Assembly (NCBI GenBank): GCA_036850595.1
Contig: CM072160.1
Span: 18,641,906 to 18,705,905 of the forward strand
Direction of reading: 5' to 3'
Length of the DNA: 64,000 nucleotides
Source: Rhyacichthys aspro
Lineage: Eukaryota; Chordata; Actinopteri; Gobiiformes; Rhyacichthyidae
The position numbers were made by a program, and so were the translations under genes. Under the pieces are notes generated by a model. The model had not been told where the DNA came from. It saw only the letters and a list, made by a program, of their open reading frames with translations, and did not search any database. Below are positions 23,301 to 35,500 of the stretch, one piece after another. The first letter of the stretch is position 1. Each line of letters opens with the position of its first letter.

Positions 23301-24714
23301 TCGTCTGTGGCCAACGTGTCCAACGCCCACTCGTCCACACGGCTGCTGGCCCAGACCACGCTCAGGAACGTACTGGGCACCAAGAACCTGGCAGAGCTGC
23401 TGTCAGACCGAGAGGGGATATCAGTCAGTATGCAGGTGAGAGCACATAAACCAGACATTTTATCATTTCATTCAGTATAATGGTTCATTTTGAAATTGAT
23501 AGAAGCAATGCATCTCAAAAAGTTGGCACACTCACTGGATTTTTTTTTTTGTTGATAGCCATGCTGTTGTGATACAATCAGATATGTGGTTTAGTGTTGT
23601 CTTGATGAAATATGCAAGTCCTTCCCTGAAAACACGTTATCTCTGAGAGTACTTTTCCAGAGGTGTAAGCAGCGACTTTTTTTGTAAAATGACATAATTT
23701 TCAACTCATTTCAGAGTCAAAAACACTTTCTGTATTGGGTGGCACGTTCTTTAAGTGCGTATTTTACTTCCTCCTCCACAAATCCCTTTAAGTTTGTGTC
23801 ATCTTGTTCTGCTGGAGCTGGGCAGGGTTCAGTAAAGCCTGGTGAAGGTGTCTCTTGTGACTTGGTTTTCTTGGTGTTGTGTTGGTCAAAGGTCAATATT
23901 CTTCTTCATGAAGTTGAGGTGCCCTCTCTCAGGTGTAGATGTGTAGATCAAGAGAAAACACACATGGGGCTGCACAATATAAAACTGTTACGACAATGTC
24001 AATAATTCCAACGCTTTGAAACTCACATTTTGTTTCTTTATACATTTTAATGCAGTTCAGTTTTACTCTTCTAAATGGAGGCTTTCAAAAATGAAAAGTC
24101 ATGCTGTTTTTGACCCTGATGTCCAAAATGTACAATATACTACTATTCTGTTTAACTTTATTTATATAGCTCCACATCACAACAGTTATCGCAAGACACT
24201 TTACAATAAGAACAATTTGAGAGCAGACTTAATTTTACAAAGCAACCCAACAATCTTTAATTTGTACCCATTCGATTGTAACCTTTCTGTGTAAAGGAAG
24301 CCCTAGATGAAGCCACAGACCCGTGGGGCATTAAGGTGGAGCGTGTGGAGATAAAGGATGTGAAGTTACCTCAGCAGCTGCAGAGAGCCATGGCGGCGGA
24401 GGCAGAGGCCAGTCGAGAGGCCAGGGCTAAGGTAAAACTGGATTAGACTCACTGCTGGTCTCACTAAAACCCTCACAGTCAGATAAAGGGTCATCTGTGA
24501 GAACCCTCTGTGTGCGTTACAGATCATCGCTGCAGAAGGAGAGATGAAGGCTTCTCGGGCGCTGAAAGAGGCCTCTCTGGTCATCGCCGAAGCCCCCTCT
24601 GCTCTACAGCTGCGCTACCTGCAGACCCTCAACACCATTGCTGCAGAGAAGAACTCCACCATCGTCTTTCCTCTGCCCATCGACATGATACAGGCTTTCA
24701 TGCAGAGGAAATGA
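17303..24714 (+). CDS. stoml3: Stomatin-family membrane protein (stomatin-like 3 by synteny), seven exons
   Basis: Stomatin-family proteins insert a hairpin into the inner leaflet, oligomerise in cholesterol-rich domains and modulate channels such as ASICs and Piezo; STOML3 does so in sensory neurons. Exons are 17303-17381, 20431-20534, 22819-22891, 23074-23156, 23232-23435, 24297-24431 and 24523-24714. Phases join to 289 aa (human stomatin 288, STOML3 291). A hydrophobic hairpin spans 38-60 with the conserved bend proline P53 and a palmitoylation-type Cys35. It is followed by IVKEYERAVIFRLGR and a SPFH/PHB domain (about 62-235), an EAEASREARAK helix and the C-terminal NSTIVFPLP oligomerisation motif. 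Many positions (LFFVLPCTDSFVKVD, RTISFDIPPQEILTKDS) look more like stomatin than mammalian STOML3; the symbol follows the 13q-like neighbours. stom is the alternative. Confidence 0.85.
17382..20430. other. stoml3 intron 1
   Basis: 3.0 kb, AT-rich. Contains a decayed copy of the GGGCTG-family DNA element at about 19590-19985. No additional exon recognised. Confidence 0.5.
19590..19985 (+). mobile_element. Decayed GGGCTG-family DNA element, sense
   Basis: Shares with the 13797 copy GTTTCTTCTAACCC-GC-CTA, a CCAATTAGCCA variant of the AATTAGCCACATGG landmark, and ATAAAACTAAAAG. Ends are eroded, so borders are approximate. Confidence 0.5.
20431..20534 (+). CDS. stoml3: stoml3 exon 2 (residues 27-61): membrane hairpin
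   Basis: GRLGCFGWILV... FPITLFMCVK: the intramembrane hairpin with its central proline. Acceptor TCCACAG, donor GAAG|GTACAG phase 0. Confidence 0.92.
20737..21610. repeat. Unclassified repeat block in stoml3 intron 2 (possible LTR-like sequence)
   Basis: Sequence of distinct, less AT-rich composition, beginning TGTAGCGAGG and ending CCCAGTGACA (TG...CA), with a TATTTATAG TATA-like motif at about 21516 just after two direct repeats. That would suit a solo LTR, but no matching target-site duplication is seen at these borders. The last 242 bp also fit a separate TIR element (see 21369-21610). Confidence 0.3.
21369..21610. mobile_element. Candidate 242-bp MITE with TA flanks
   Basis: A perfect 10-bp inverted repeat, TGTCACTGGG at 21369-21378 and CCCAGTGACA at 21601-21610, is flanked on both sides by the dinucleotide TA (21367-21368, 21611-21612), as for TA-targeting elements. 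Inside is a 49-bp tandem duplication (21409-21457 and 21458-21506, starting GGACTCAGATGGTATCAGCC). Confidence 0.45.
21611..22818. other. stoml3 intron 2, distal part
   Basis: Near 22340-22383, GCGTTTTCCAAACACTGGGTCGAGA resembles the end of a dispersed hAT-type element; related text appears antisense at 48815-48865 and sense at 59432-59465. No exon between this and exon 3. Confidence 0.4.
22819..22891 (+). CDS. stoml3: stoml3 exon 3 (residues 62-85)
   Basis: IVKEYERAVIFRLGRITDR, the start of the SPFH domain. Acceptor TTGTGCAG; donor CCAG|GTACGT in phase 1. Confidence 0.93.
23074..23156 (+). CDS. stoml3: stoml3 exon 4 (residues 86-113)
   Basis: GLFFVLPCTDSFVKVD and the IPPQE motif of stomatins. 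A 75-bp intron follows, with donor GAG|GTCAGT. Confidence 0.93.
23232..23435 (+). CDS. stoml3: stoml3 exon 5 (residues 114-181)
   Basis: Core SPFH strand/helix region: DSVTVSVDGVVYFRI, then RLLAQTTLRNVLGTKNL, a near-invariant stomatin signature. Phase 0 at both ends. Confidence 0.95.
23436..24296. other. stoml3 intron 5
   Basis: 0.86 kb. The stretch 24160-24215 (TTATTTATATAGC ... AAGACACTTTACAA) matches a motif common in fish LINE/SINE tails. No exon. Confidence 0.4.
24297..24431 (+). CDS. stoml3: stoml3 exon 6 (residues 182-226)
   Basis: DEATDPWGIKVERVEIKDV and the start of the charged helix (AMAAEAEASREARAK). Phase 0 at both ends. Confidence 0.95.
24523..24714 (+). CDS. stoml3: stoml3 exon 7 (residues 227-289 and stop)
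   Basis: IIAAEGEMKASRALKEAS, LQLRYLQTL and NSTIVFPLPIDM, ending MQRK-TGA. Shorter tail than human STOML3, similar to stomatin. Confidence 0.95.
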   Translation: MIAAEGEMKASRALKEASLVIAEAPSALQLRYLQTLNTIAAEKNSTIVFPLPIDMIQAFMQRK

Positions 24715-24904
24715 CACTTTTATGTAAAAAAAATACATGAGCACTTATTTAAGTCAGAGGATTTGCATGAAATACTCTTACCTTCAATAGTATATCTTTA
24801 TATTAATGCTGCTGCTATGTAACGCTACTATTATAATACTGAGGTGAAATATTTATTCAAAGGGACATGTCATCTTTAATATTTAAATATACTGAATCTG
24901 AAAT

Positions 24905-24910
24905 AATAAA
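24905..24910 (+). terminator. Candidate stoml3 polyadenylation signal
   Basis: AATAAA 190 bp after the stop codon; first such hexamer downstream. Confidence 0.45.
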
Positions 24911-25026
24911 AAAGTGGTTAATAAGAGGGTCATTATGTTGAATCACAGCCTGTTATGTCACTTTGTACCAATAGATGGAGTTGTGACTTCTCTCAGTTAA
25001 ACTCAAACTGACTTTAAAGGGTCTAT

Positions 25027-26237
25027 TAGGCCTTGTTTCCATTGAGTGGTGAGGTACAGGTTGGATCAGTACTGCACACTTTGGTTCAGGTAACTCCAAA
25101 AGAGTGCCCAGAGCGTCATGTGCGATATCAATTTCTGAACTGATAAATTCAAAGCTGCAGTGATTTCCTATATTTAAGGACTTACTATTTAAAGCTCAGT
25201 AACCTGATTTTCTTTTAGCTGTCCCACTCTCCCCCAACAAGCAGTAACCTTTCCTGCTTCTTTTAATAAGAAAAAAGGTCAAACCAGACAAATTTTCCAC
25301 AAAATACCAATACATTACATTAAACCGCAGTTAATGGTTTACCTTCAGGCTTTAGTTTCGAGTTGTAGACTGTATCAATCCTGTAATTATCTCCGCCGTA
25401 TTAAACATCACGTCAAAGCATTGCCAATATTTAGCCACGTTTAATTTGCTGCCATTTTCTCTATTTTCTATTTTTGAGCTGTTTGACTGTATAATAAGAC
25501 GTATTTTGTAATGTTATACATTTTTTTCCGTATGACCGGGAGTAGTTCCTTGTTGACATCGGTGTCGACCAATGGGAGCACTCCTTTTGCCGGAAGCGAA
25601 CATGGGATTGGCCAAACTCCCGCTAAGGCTGGATCATTCTGATCTATATGAATCCTTAATTAATTTTTCACAGATGATTCCTATTACAATAAGCTCTTAT
25701 GTGATTTAACTGTTAAGCTAAATGCAAGAGTAAAACATTTTATTGTGTATCCGTGTTTAATGCCACAAGTTCTGATTGTGTTTTATGCAATGCAGACAAT
25801 AAATGTAATGTTTTAATTCACAAAGCCAGAGCCATATGACAATTGACTGTTTATAACCGGAATCAGCTAATAAACTCAAGCTTACTGATGGAAAAAGTAC
25901 AAGATTTAGAATTTGTTCTCGTAACAAGAAATGCTGCTCACACACAGTTAAGTTCACAAGATCTCTTGGATGAATGAAATTTTAACTTTTTAACGGATTA
26001 TGATTGGATGACTGCGAGTCTAACCAGACATTTCTGTTTCTGTTTTTTCTTTCTCCCTAATAAGGATTATCTATTGTACTGCAGTGTTTAGCCCCACCTT
26101 TTGGAAAACATTTCACACTGAACCTATTAAAGTATTACAGTAAGCTTTTTGAGACGCTTTGGACCCCTTTTGCAATAGAGACCTGTACCTGTACTGACCT
26201 GACCTGTACCGTACTGCTCCAGTAGAAATGTCACCCT
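25027..26237. mobile_element. Candidate ~1.2-kb non-autonomous DNA element downstream of stoml3
   Basis: The left end (TTTCCATTGAGTGGTGAGG, TACAGGTTGGATCAGTAC) is mirrored on the opposite strand at the right end (TTTCTACTGGAGCAGTACGG, TACAGGTCAGGTCAGTAC), giving long imperfect terminal inverted repeats typical of a dispersed teleost family. No transposase frame lies between. Exact borders uncertain. Confidence 0.45.
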
Positions 26238-27640
26238 AGTGTCTTGACATGAAAGTAAAGGCATTTCCTGAGAAACTGTACAAACACAGTTAATTGTAAG
26301 TGTAGTTCTGCTGTATACTGGGTTTACAGGGGATATATATTATCTCACGTCACATTTTTTACATAATCAATTCTGAGGAAATGTGACAAAGAAAACAAAC
26401 ATTATACATTACTTATATTATTGTGATTTAATACTGAAATACAAAGTGCAACATAGACACTAAAGACATGAACGTCTCAATGGCCACATTATTTTAGCCA
26501 GTTCAGCTACAGTTGCATTTCTTCAGGACAAATAAATAAATAAATAAATACATATACACTTACAAGAATAGTAAAAGTAATGCACAACAACTTTATGACG
26601 ACATGCTTTTATATAAACACATCTGAGCCTGATTTTTCTATAATAATGAATACAATCGTTACAACTTAAGTCTTGTAAACAATCAACAGAAGTAACAGTG
26701 ACATTAACCTTCTAACATGGGGTGTAAACAAAGGTCCTGTTTGAGTGAGGAACACATAAACATTCAGTAGATGAGTAGTGGTTATGTCCACGGGACATAG
26801 AGGCTCAGTGCAATCACAGCCTGATTGAGAAACATATTATTCTCAGTAATTATTTATAAAAACTGCCCTGGATGAGTTATGCACCAACTCATCATTTTTA
26901 CAAGAAACAATACAAACCTCAAATGTGTTTAGTCTAGATTTAGATATTCATAGATTGATAACTCTGTTTGAAATGTATTTTTCTGACTGCACTATGCTTT
27001 TAAATACTTAAGTCTTTATTTATATCCAATTTTACAAAGGATATTTTGCACTTACAGTTGAGCTGAGTGGTTAAGTAAACATGAACTTAAATAATTCAAT
27101 AAATAAATACAACAGTAACTCCTACTGACTCATGTTTGTCCTGAGATGATTCTTCACTGAGAAGTGAGGTCAGAGCGAGCACAAATGTACAGTTGTCATG
27201 CCTTTACTTCATAGAGTTATTACATTCTATTTCACAAATTATTTACAATTTATAGAGATACTAGTGTGGACGGCTTTTTTGATTTTCTATTCTAACAACC
27301 AAAGTGTATTATTTTTAATTACCTACCCAACTGAAAAGAAAATTAGTAGAGCAGCTTGGTTTGTCTAAAAACAAATGCAGTGGGATCAGGGGTCGTTCAG
27401 TTAAAACCAAAACTAAAACGCTGGACCGTAGAGTAATCAGAACCACCGTGTTCTGTTGAGAATGTTGTAATATGTCTGTTCAACTTTTCTGAAGATCAAC
27501 TTTTTAATCCTGGGATTTTTTGGAGCAGTGCTAATAAACTCTGAGGCATGTGTCACTAACAATATATCATCCACTACTTTTTGAAACACATAAACACGTT
27601 TGTCATTTGTTGTTCTATAGTGTAGCCAGCAGCCAACAGC
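26238..27640. other. Convergent intergenic region, stoml3 / mtus2
   Basis: AT-rich, no exon. A short (TAAA)n run sits at about 26530-26548. Nothing else identified. Confidence 0.45.
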
Positions 27641-27648
27641 TTTCTTGG

Positions 27649-27978
27649 ATGGGTGACATGGCTAAAAAATAAAATCTTGTCTGCATTTTTCATACGATTT
27701 GCGATAGTTGTTTTTTTTTTCTTTTTTCTCCTTTTTCTCCTGTTAGAAGATGAAAAAGCGCTCTGAAGCAGATGGCTGCTTTGCATAAAAGAACAAAGTA
27801 TGCTGCACATTGCAGACACTACACTGTTCCAATTTCCTGCCACTTCACTTAAAATCATCACAGAGCCACAGAGCTAACAATTCTTTTCTCTGGTGATTAT
27901 TAGTGTCTTTTTTGACAATAAGTTAAATTCTCTAAATAATTAAGTCAATCAATTAATCTGATTTATTGCCCAGTCCTA
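27649..27978 (-). mobile_element. Truncated GGGCTG-family DNA element, antisense
   Basis: Left end GGGTGACATGGCTAAAAAATA is the reverse complement of the right end of the 13797 copy, and it ends ATTTATTGCCCAGTCCTA. The internal TTCTCTGGTGATTATTAGT also matches in reverse. Shorter than the reference copy by about 250 bp. Confidence 0.6.
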
Positions 27979-28200
27979 CAGGGAAGGGTCATTGTTTTCA
28001 CTGTCAATGCCATCTTCAGACTTCAGACAACGGAGTAGGTGCTGCACCAAAAAATCTAAACAAAAACAAAAAAACCCATGGCTGGATTCAAAAGCTTATA
28101 CTTTTATGTTTGGAGTGACAATGCAGTCCCTGTAAATGATCAACCAAAACTGAATACTTACATTTCAGGCAAAATGCGTTGTTGTGTAAACACCTTTTAC

Positions 28201-28533
28201 AGGTGTGTTCACATTGCTGTTTGGTGTGGTTTACTCGGATAAGTGTGAATGCTGTCATACAAACCCAAGCGCACCCCGCACCAAACATGCTCTGAGATTT
28301 CTTCAAGGAGGTTCGCTTCCTACTGAACTCTGGTATTGTTCAATTAAAATGTGAACTCTAAGCGAATCACAGAATATCTGATTTTTTGCCAGTGTCAAAA
28401 TCTGATATTTTTTTAGTTTTCTCGTAAGTGGAAAAAACAAAAAAAAAAACCTAACCAGAACAATATTGTCAATCAACAAAACAAAATCAGTAGAGGGCAA
28501 ACAGGGAAGCAGACTACGAGCGTGAACACACCT
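28201..28533. mobile_element. 333-bp MITE with perfect 12-bp TIRs
   Basis: AGGTGTGTTCAC at 28201-28212 and its exact reverse complement GTGAACACACCT at 28522-28533, with no internal coding frame. It lies just beyond the candidate mtus2 polyadenylation signal. Flanks (TTTTAC / TAAATG) show no clear long target duplication. Confidence 0.6.
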
Positions 28534-28547
28534 TAAATGGCTTCTTC

Positions 28548-28553
28548 TTTATT
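28548..28553 (-). terminator. Candidate mtus2 polyadenylation signal
   Basis: AATAAA on minus (TTTATT on plus), the first after the mtus2 stop, predicting a 3' UTR of about 800 nt. Confidence 0.35.
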
Positions 28554-29343
28554 TTTTTTGCTGCATAGTCCTCACTGTTTTTGAATGATCTTCTCTGCTG
28601 AACTATTTTGTTTGGAGATATTTTCTTTGGTGGGTTCTAATTAATAGAAATAATGATGTAACAATCATGATAAATTCTTGCTTGAATAAGGACTTAATAA
28701 TTTCTACACTACTCTATTAACAGTAGCTCTACTTGATCTTACCTTTAACTGTATAGAACTGCAAGCTGAGACGTTACCTGGAAGACAGATCATGCTAAAC
28801 ATGAGATTTTTCTACAGTTAACTTACAAAGTTACCAGAGTTGGCAGTCCATTGTATCTGAGAGAGATTTTTTGTGACCACAGAATTCAAGTTAAAGTCAA
28901 GTCAAGTTAAAATCGACGAGTTTGAAGAGGAATGACTGAGGCTAAATGGCGTAGCAGTCACTTTTATATTTATGTCAAACACTTACAATGTCCCAGAGGA
29001 ATCCTCACGTCCAGAGTCAATCTTGGTAGGTAGTTTATCATCATCGCCTTGACTTTTCAGATGTTGCTGGTGGAAAGAATGATCAACCAAAGGCGCTTCT
29101 TGTGTTCTTTGTGTCTCCTGCTTCCCTCAGCCTGAGCGTTTGATGTTACAAATGTGGAAATGTAGACAAATACAAGCAGATGAGGCACTGTCTTTGCGCT
29201 TGGTCTAGTTGAGAACTCCCTTTTAAGCAATAAATTCAATGAATAAAGATGAACATTCAACATTAAGTAATAAAATCCAGGTCTTGTGATGTACAGTACT
29301 GATACCCCAGAATGGAAAGTCTTTGGTCCGTTGTGTTCCGCGG

Positions 29344-29551
29344 TCATTGGTGGTAGGAGTGGGGCCTGGCCGGAGAGCCGGGTGCGGGAGAGCCCCGGTG
29401 GAGGGGGGACGAGGTGGGCGACATGTTTGGGCTCAGCTCGCCCGTCTGCAGGCGCCACAGCAGCTCCTCGTTGGTGCGGCTCAGGCGTTTCTTCTCATTA
29501 CTCTCCTTCTCCACATGGACCTGCAGGTTAGCGTTCTCCTCCGACAGTTGT
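29344..29551 (-). CDS. mtus2: mtus2 last coding exon (residues 1049-1117 and stop)
   Basis: RQLSEENANLQVHVEKESNE and LSRTNEELLWRLQTGELSP, then a Ser/Pro-rich tail ending PHSYHQ-TGA. The Ser-Pro tail with basic ends is typical of MTUS proteins. Confidence 0.95.
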
Positions 29552-32500
29552 CTGAAGAGGGACAGGAAACAGAAACAGTTACAAAGTGCATCAAAGTCAA
29601 TGTGTGTTTTGGACAGACTAGGATAGTCTGGTAAAATGATCGAAAATGTTAACACTGCTAGGAATTCAGAAAAAAAGGTTTTACAATATTAATTTAACAT
29701 CAAAGCATTGAACACAAAAGGATTAGGTTGTGAATAAAAATATATTCATTTTGGGCTTTTGTGACACCTTAATAAAAACAAAACATTTATTATTATTGCT
29801 ACATCACATTTCTTTTCATTCATAAGCGTGCAAGTGAAAAACACTGTATTAGACAATTATTACAGATATTATACACTTATTATAAACACCATATCAGTAA
29901 TGTACTCAGTATGTTGGCTGCTGTGTTATTCAGATATCACAGGAATGCTAAAAAGCTATAGTCTAAGGTTTTTTTTGTCTTTTTTGGCATAAATGTGTGT
30001 ATACATTTGTGTACTTTTAATGTCTATAATGGTGAAAGATTTTACCTTAATGTCGGTTTTGTAGTTTTAGTTTATGCTAAGTGTCTGCTAATCTCATCAG
30101 GCAGATCTCACTTTAACAGTCTTTAATAAGGAAGCACAGGTCCTAAAACTATTTAACTCTGGTGCCATGTGGTGTTGTTTGGCATTTTGTACATATCCGC
30201 AGGCAACATTGTCCTAAGCATCCAGCTTGTAGCTTTAGCTGATGTACTGTTGCCCAAAAGCACCACAGCTGGTACATGGAGCAAATGTTCTCCAACCAAG
30301 CACATACATGTAGTGAGTCAATTGCCATTTGCCAAAATTATTATTTATTATCCTGTTTGTGCAGCTTTTCCAATTCCTGGTAGATAATGGCTCTCCATCT
30401 TTTTAAAATGTTTTGCAGTAAACTTCATCTTCTACATCCATTACCAAAATGTGGATGCAAGTCATCTTTTTACAAACAGTGAAATGTTCACCTGTAGTCC
30501 ACCCCTTGTACAATATTTACAAAAATGTGTATTTATGATGATAATTGAGAGTCTTGTGAGGTACGGCAGAATGGGTAATCACTATCACTGCAGTTATGCT
30601 TATTCTCATAAGAAAGCCTTTTTTCTGTCTTAATCATTTTAATTGTTGGTGTAAAACTTGATCCTTGCCAAAGTGTACACTGCCAACACTTTTTGTACAC
30701 TGCCACAATCGACTCATAGAGGACATTAGGTATGGTTCTGCAGATGTACTACTGAGGACTGGAAAATAGAATTGTGCTAAATGTATTATTGGGACAGCAA
30801 TGCCCTGCCCTGAGGACATATCCAGCCATGTGCTGCAGATCCAGTGGACTGGGAATCATTGGGAAGTGAGTTGAGGTTCAGATGAGGAACTACACCCAAA
30901 TTCAAAATTATACAAAGAAATTCTTTGTAGTTTAAAAGGTATTTGTACATACAGCTATATTATACTACAGATAAATAGATGGCATTTGCTACACAAGTAG
31001 AGTATGAGCATTAATGTCTGACCTGGACACAGCGAGGTTCTTGTCGATGCGCTCCTTCAGGTCTTCATTCTGCTGCTGTAACACCTGCAGTCTCTCCTCC
31101 AGGTAAACGTTCTTTTCAGCCTGCTCAAAGTCACAGAGGACAAACGCACCACATTAAATGGGTTTAACAATACACTCCATTTAATAGAAAATTATGAAAC
31201 ACTATCTGCCACGTTAACCTCACTTGTCAAAACTCAAATCTAAAAGCTCAACTTAAAAGCTTTATTTAAATGTAAAAGAAGTATTAATGCAAGAGCAGCA
31301 TGTTGGAGCCTACTAGTTTCTCCAGCTCTGTGATCTTCAGTTCCTGCTGATGGATCTGTTGGTTCTTCATCTCCAGTACTTCTTTCAGACTCTTTAGGTC
31401 TTCCTCAATGTGTTTGTACGGTGCCAAAGCATCCTGGGATAACAAAGAAAGATAAATAACATCAATATCCACCTGTAATATTAATCAAAACCATGTAACC
31501 ATATTGGAATATAATATCATAGACATTACCACTATCTGCTCATCTGTACTTTTGCGCAGAGCCTCCTCAAAGCGCTTGGCTCGGTCTCTCAGGCTGCGGT
31601 TCTGAAACGTCAGTGTGTCCACCTGGTCCTGGTGTTCAAACATATACTATTAGTTTGTCATCATTCATTATTGTCCAAATGACTGGAGGAAGAGGTGTTT
31701 ACCTGCAGAGACAGTCTGATCTTTTCAAAGTCCTCCTCCAAAGACTTTCTCTGCTGCTCATGAGCCATCTTTAAATCTGAGACAAAAACACAGTTTTTAC
31801 CATTTTTACTTCAAGGATAACTGCTGTATTAGTGACATATTTGAACATTTGTCCTACTTTTGACTGTCCTGGCGTGCTCCTCCTGCAGCGTGGCCAGTGT
31901 GTCATTGTGGGCCGTCTCCATTTCCATCAACGACGCTTCGTGGTTTTCACTCATCTCCTCAATCTGGAGGAAGATAAAAGAACTGGATAAGACTCTTTTG
32001 ATTTCAATACTTGTCCCCGGTTTCATTTGCATATACATTAAAAGATGTGCACAGTTTTAAAAGTTCTATGGAGCGCAGTAACCGGTTCTGTTCATACTGT
32101 CGTTGTGTCCTTGGGCAAGACACTTGACCCGCCTTGCCTCCAGTGTCTGTGGCTCTGGTATATGAATGAGTATGTGCTGTGGTGGTTAAAGAGGCCATAG
32201 GTGCAGTATGGCTGTCACGACTCTATCAGTCTGCCTCAGGGCAGCTGTGGCTACAGAGGTAGTTCACCACCAGTGTGTGACAGTTGAGTGAATGAATAAT
32301 GAACTCAACTGTAAAGTGCTTTGGGTGCCTTGAAAAACGCTATAAAATCAAATCCATTATTATTATTATGAACCGTTTTACCTATTACTATGTGAAAATA
32401 TCATTCATCAAAAAGATTGGTCTGGCCAGACAACTTTTACACTACTCACTTGACTCTCTTCAATATTGCAATGTGAGAACTCTAATCATTATAGTCATAT

Positions 32501-35500
32501 TACAAGAATTTTAAAAAATCACTTATTCATATAAACTTTGTAAACAAGCCTATCCTGTTTGCCAGCACCTGTTGCTGCTGCTTGTCTCGAAGCTCCTGCA
32601 GCTCCTCTTTCTGTTCGGCCTGTAGTCGCTCTGTCTCCACCGTGTGCTGGATCTTCAGCCGCTCCTCCAGAGCCCCCAGCTCCCTCTGCTGCTGAGCCCG
32701 AAGTCCCTCCAGCTCAGCCTCAAAGGTCCGCTCCACGTCCTTCTTCTCCTGCTGCAGTTGCTCCCAGTGTGCCACACTGAACGCTGCGCACAAGGCACAC
32801 AAAAAACAGAACAACTTTGTAAATCACATTTGATTCTGAGACTGTCTGTTCATTTATTCATCTTAAGAATAGTACACAAACGCAGAAATATGAGTTCCAG
32901 CATTTTCGGAGATTCAAACATCTGTTGGAACTCAGCTGACAGCAGTTCCTTGTCGTATTTTGCAAGTGCCTCTGTACAATGTGCTTCTACAAAAATGGAC
33001 AGAATGCCAACTTGCATCACACTGTCTCCTGTCCTTGCAGTGATAGTATATTCTATAATTCATGATTCACTCAGAGCTGTGAGGGCTGGCTGCTGTGTCT
33101 GGTCCCTGCAGAGCAGTTCAGTGTGTGTCTGCTCTTCAGCACTTACCCACTTCATCCCTGAGTCTGTCCAGCTCCAGGGCCAGTTCCCGCTCCTTCACTA
33201 TGGCACTCTCACTCTGAAAGAAAACATACAAAATATTAGTGCTCCACGGCTTCAGTAGAACTAATGCATCACTGTTTAATCCTGCCATTTGATTGTAAAT
33301 ACTTGTGTAGACAACAATGGAATGTATTTGTACTGGTTGAAATTAGTGCCACATTAATAGCAATACTGAAGTTTGTATCACCAGACGCTTTGTAAAGCTG
33401 TCTTATTGGAGTGACTTTCACTATATTAGGTGAAAGAAATCTGCCACAGGGGCTTGACTTCAGGTACAGTTTTACTATGACAGGTTCCACACAAACCTAA
33501 ACATAGCTTAAATTATTTCTGTGCAAAATGCAATGTAAAAATAATAATATCTTACCTATCTAGACACCCAAGACACCTATCAACATAACCCATACAAAAC
33601 CATACACAGGAAAAAATTAAGGATGCAAATAATGATTATTTCTATAATTTATTAATATGACAATTATTTTTTCAATTAATCAATTAATAATTTGATAGTG
33701 AAGCATGTGTAAATGTGTGGGGACCTGGTGGACTAACAAAGACAAGTGTTCCAAAACTTGATGTTTTATTGTTACTTTTTTAAACTGATGCTGATACAAC
33801 AAAATTACATACCTGTTTATAAAAATCTGAACCAGATGAAGCTACATTATGCCACAGGACTTATGGATAGAGCATATACACATAAAGATGTATTTTTATC
33901 AAAGACACAAAATGTACATCTCTTTTACTGTCTCTGTGGATTTACTGCTCTGTATTGGTAATAAAACCTCTTTTCTAGTCTATGTCTTGAGCCTATGAAT
34001 ACCCCAGATAGCGATTAATCGATTATTAAATTAGTTGTTGATTATTTTAATAATCCATTAATCCGATTAGTTGTTGCAGCCCTAAAAAAAGTCAACACAG
34101 TCAATGGGTGGGGCTGAATGCCAATTTAAACAAGGTTTAACTTCAATAAAAAGTAAGAAGGTAAGATTTACCACAAAGGTAAATAAACACATTATTTAAT
34201 GTAGAAGCAAGCATTAAGTGCAAAATGTAAATACTGGAATGTAACATGTAATCTTATTATATTACTTATACATATTACTCAAACAACATAGCCCAATACT
34301 GAAGAACTGTGTTTTACTTCATTGATACGAGATTATCAGTCACTACAAAAATTGGAAATCACAGCTTCTGAAAAAGACATTGAGATAAATGGCCGTGAAA
34401 TACAGTACGTACAGAATGATGTCACCTACTGTCTGAGAGAGGTCCTACAGGAGTCATCATCAGAAGAGAGTGCACTCAGCTAACAGCCACACCTATCATT
34501 TTACCCATGATGCCCTGGTCCTGCCAGACACCTCCCTGTTCGAATCCCCATGGGAACATGTGACATGCATTCTAATGATACTGATACTCCACCCTTTAAT
34601 CAGAAACACTAGACGTTCATAACTGATCATTAGGGCTATCTTCTGGAGCAATGTTTATTAGTGGAAGCTAAAATGGCGCCACAAAGAGGTACAAAATATC
34701 TGTTTAGCAGAAAAAATAAATCTGACTTGGATTTGGACATAATCTTGGATTACACAATTAGACAATTTACATTCCTATGTAGTGGTTTTGTGGAGAACAG
34801 CCTGGGCACACACAGACACAGTTACTTGTTGCCAATAAGCTGGATTTGTGGTGGATATGCAGCAATGTGTCCTATTACCACCACTGCAGCAGGGGGCGTT
34901 TTATGGTATTTTCTCAATGCCTTACAAAGATCAGTCACAAACACAGCAGAATATGTGTTGTAAATATGCGCTGCATCACAAGCAAAATGCACTGTATTTT
35001 TTTTTTAAGCGATAGATCAGTGATGAAAAGGGTCGTTAAGCGGAGCAAAGAGCATATGTGCACCAAGACGCATGGGTCTGGAGTGGCACGGGAAGAGTGG
35101 ACTTAGCCCCCAAGATACTGTGATCCACATAAACAACACATTTATATGGTCAAGGATTTTAGGACAGACATGAAAACACTGTGAGAGACACCAGCTGCAA
35201 AAACTACAGTTTCATACACTGAAATATGAGCTAGACACAAGGAAAAAGTGCCGCTTTTGTTTTGATTGGTTTCAAATCAGCCATTATTGTTACAAATGTA
35301 CCCTTTTTTAAGACTATTTTGCATTTGCTTTGCCTAATCTTTGCACAAACACCAGCAGTTTTTCCTCCACAAACAGTTTGTGTGTATCTCTCTCAAATGT
35401 GCTAAATTCAGCTTTGTGCTCCTTCTGCACCTGTAAGAGACGCTAACTTAACGGATGCATTTAAATGTGTGTATAATTTCCTTCATAGACGTTTATCTAA

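Noticed and set aside
34661..34963. 100-codon plus frame in an mtus2 intron
   Set aside because: No recognised motif, no splice signals in phase, AT-rich surroundings; likely chance.
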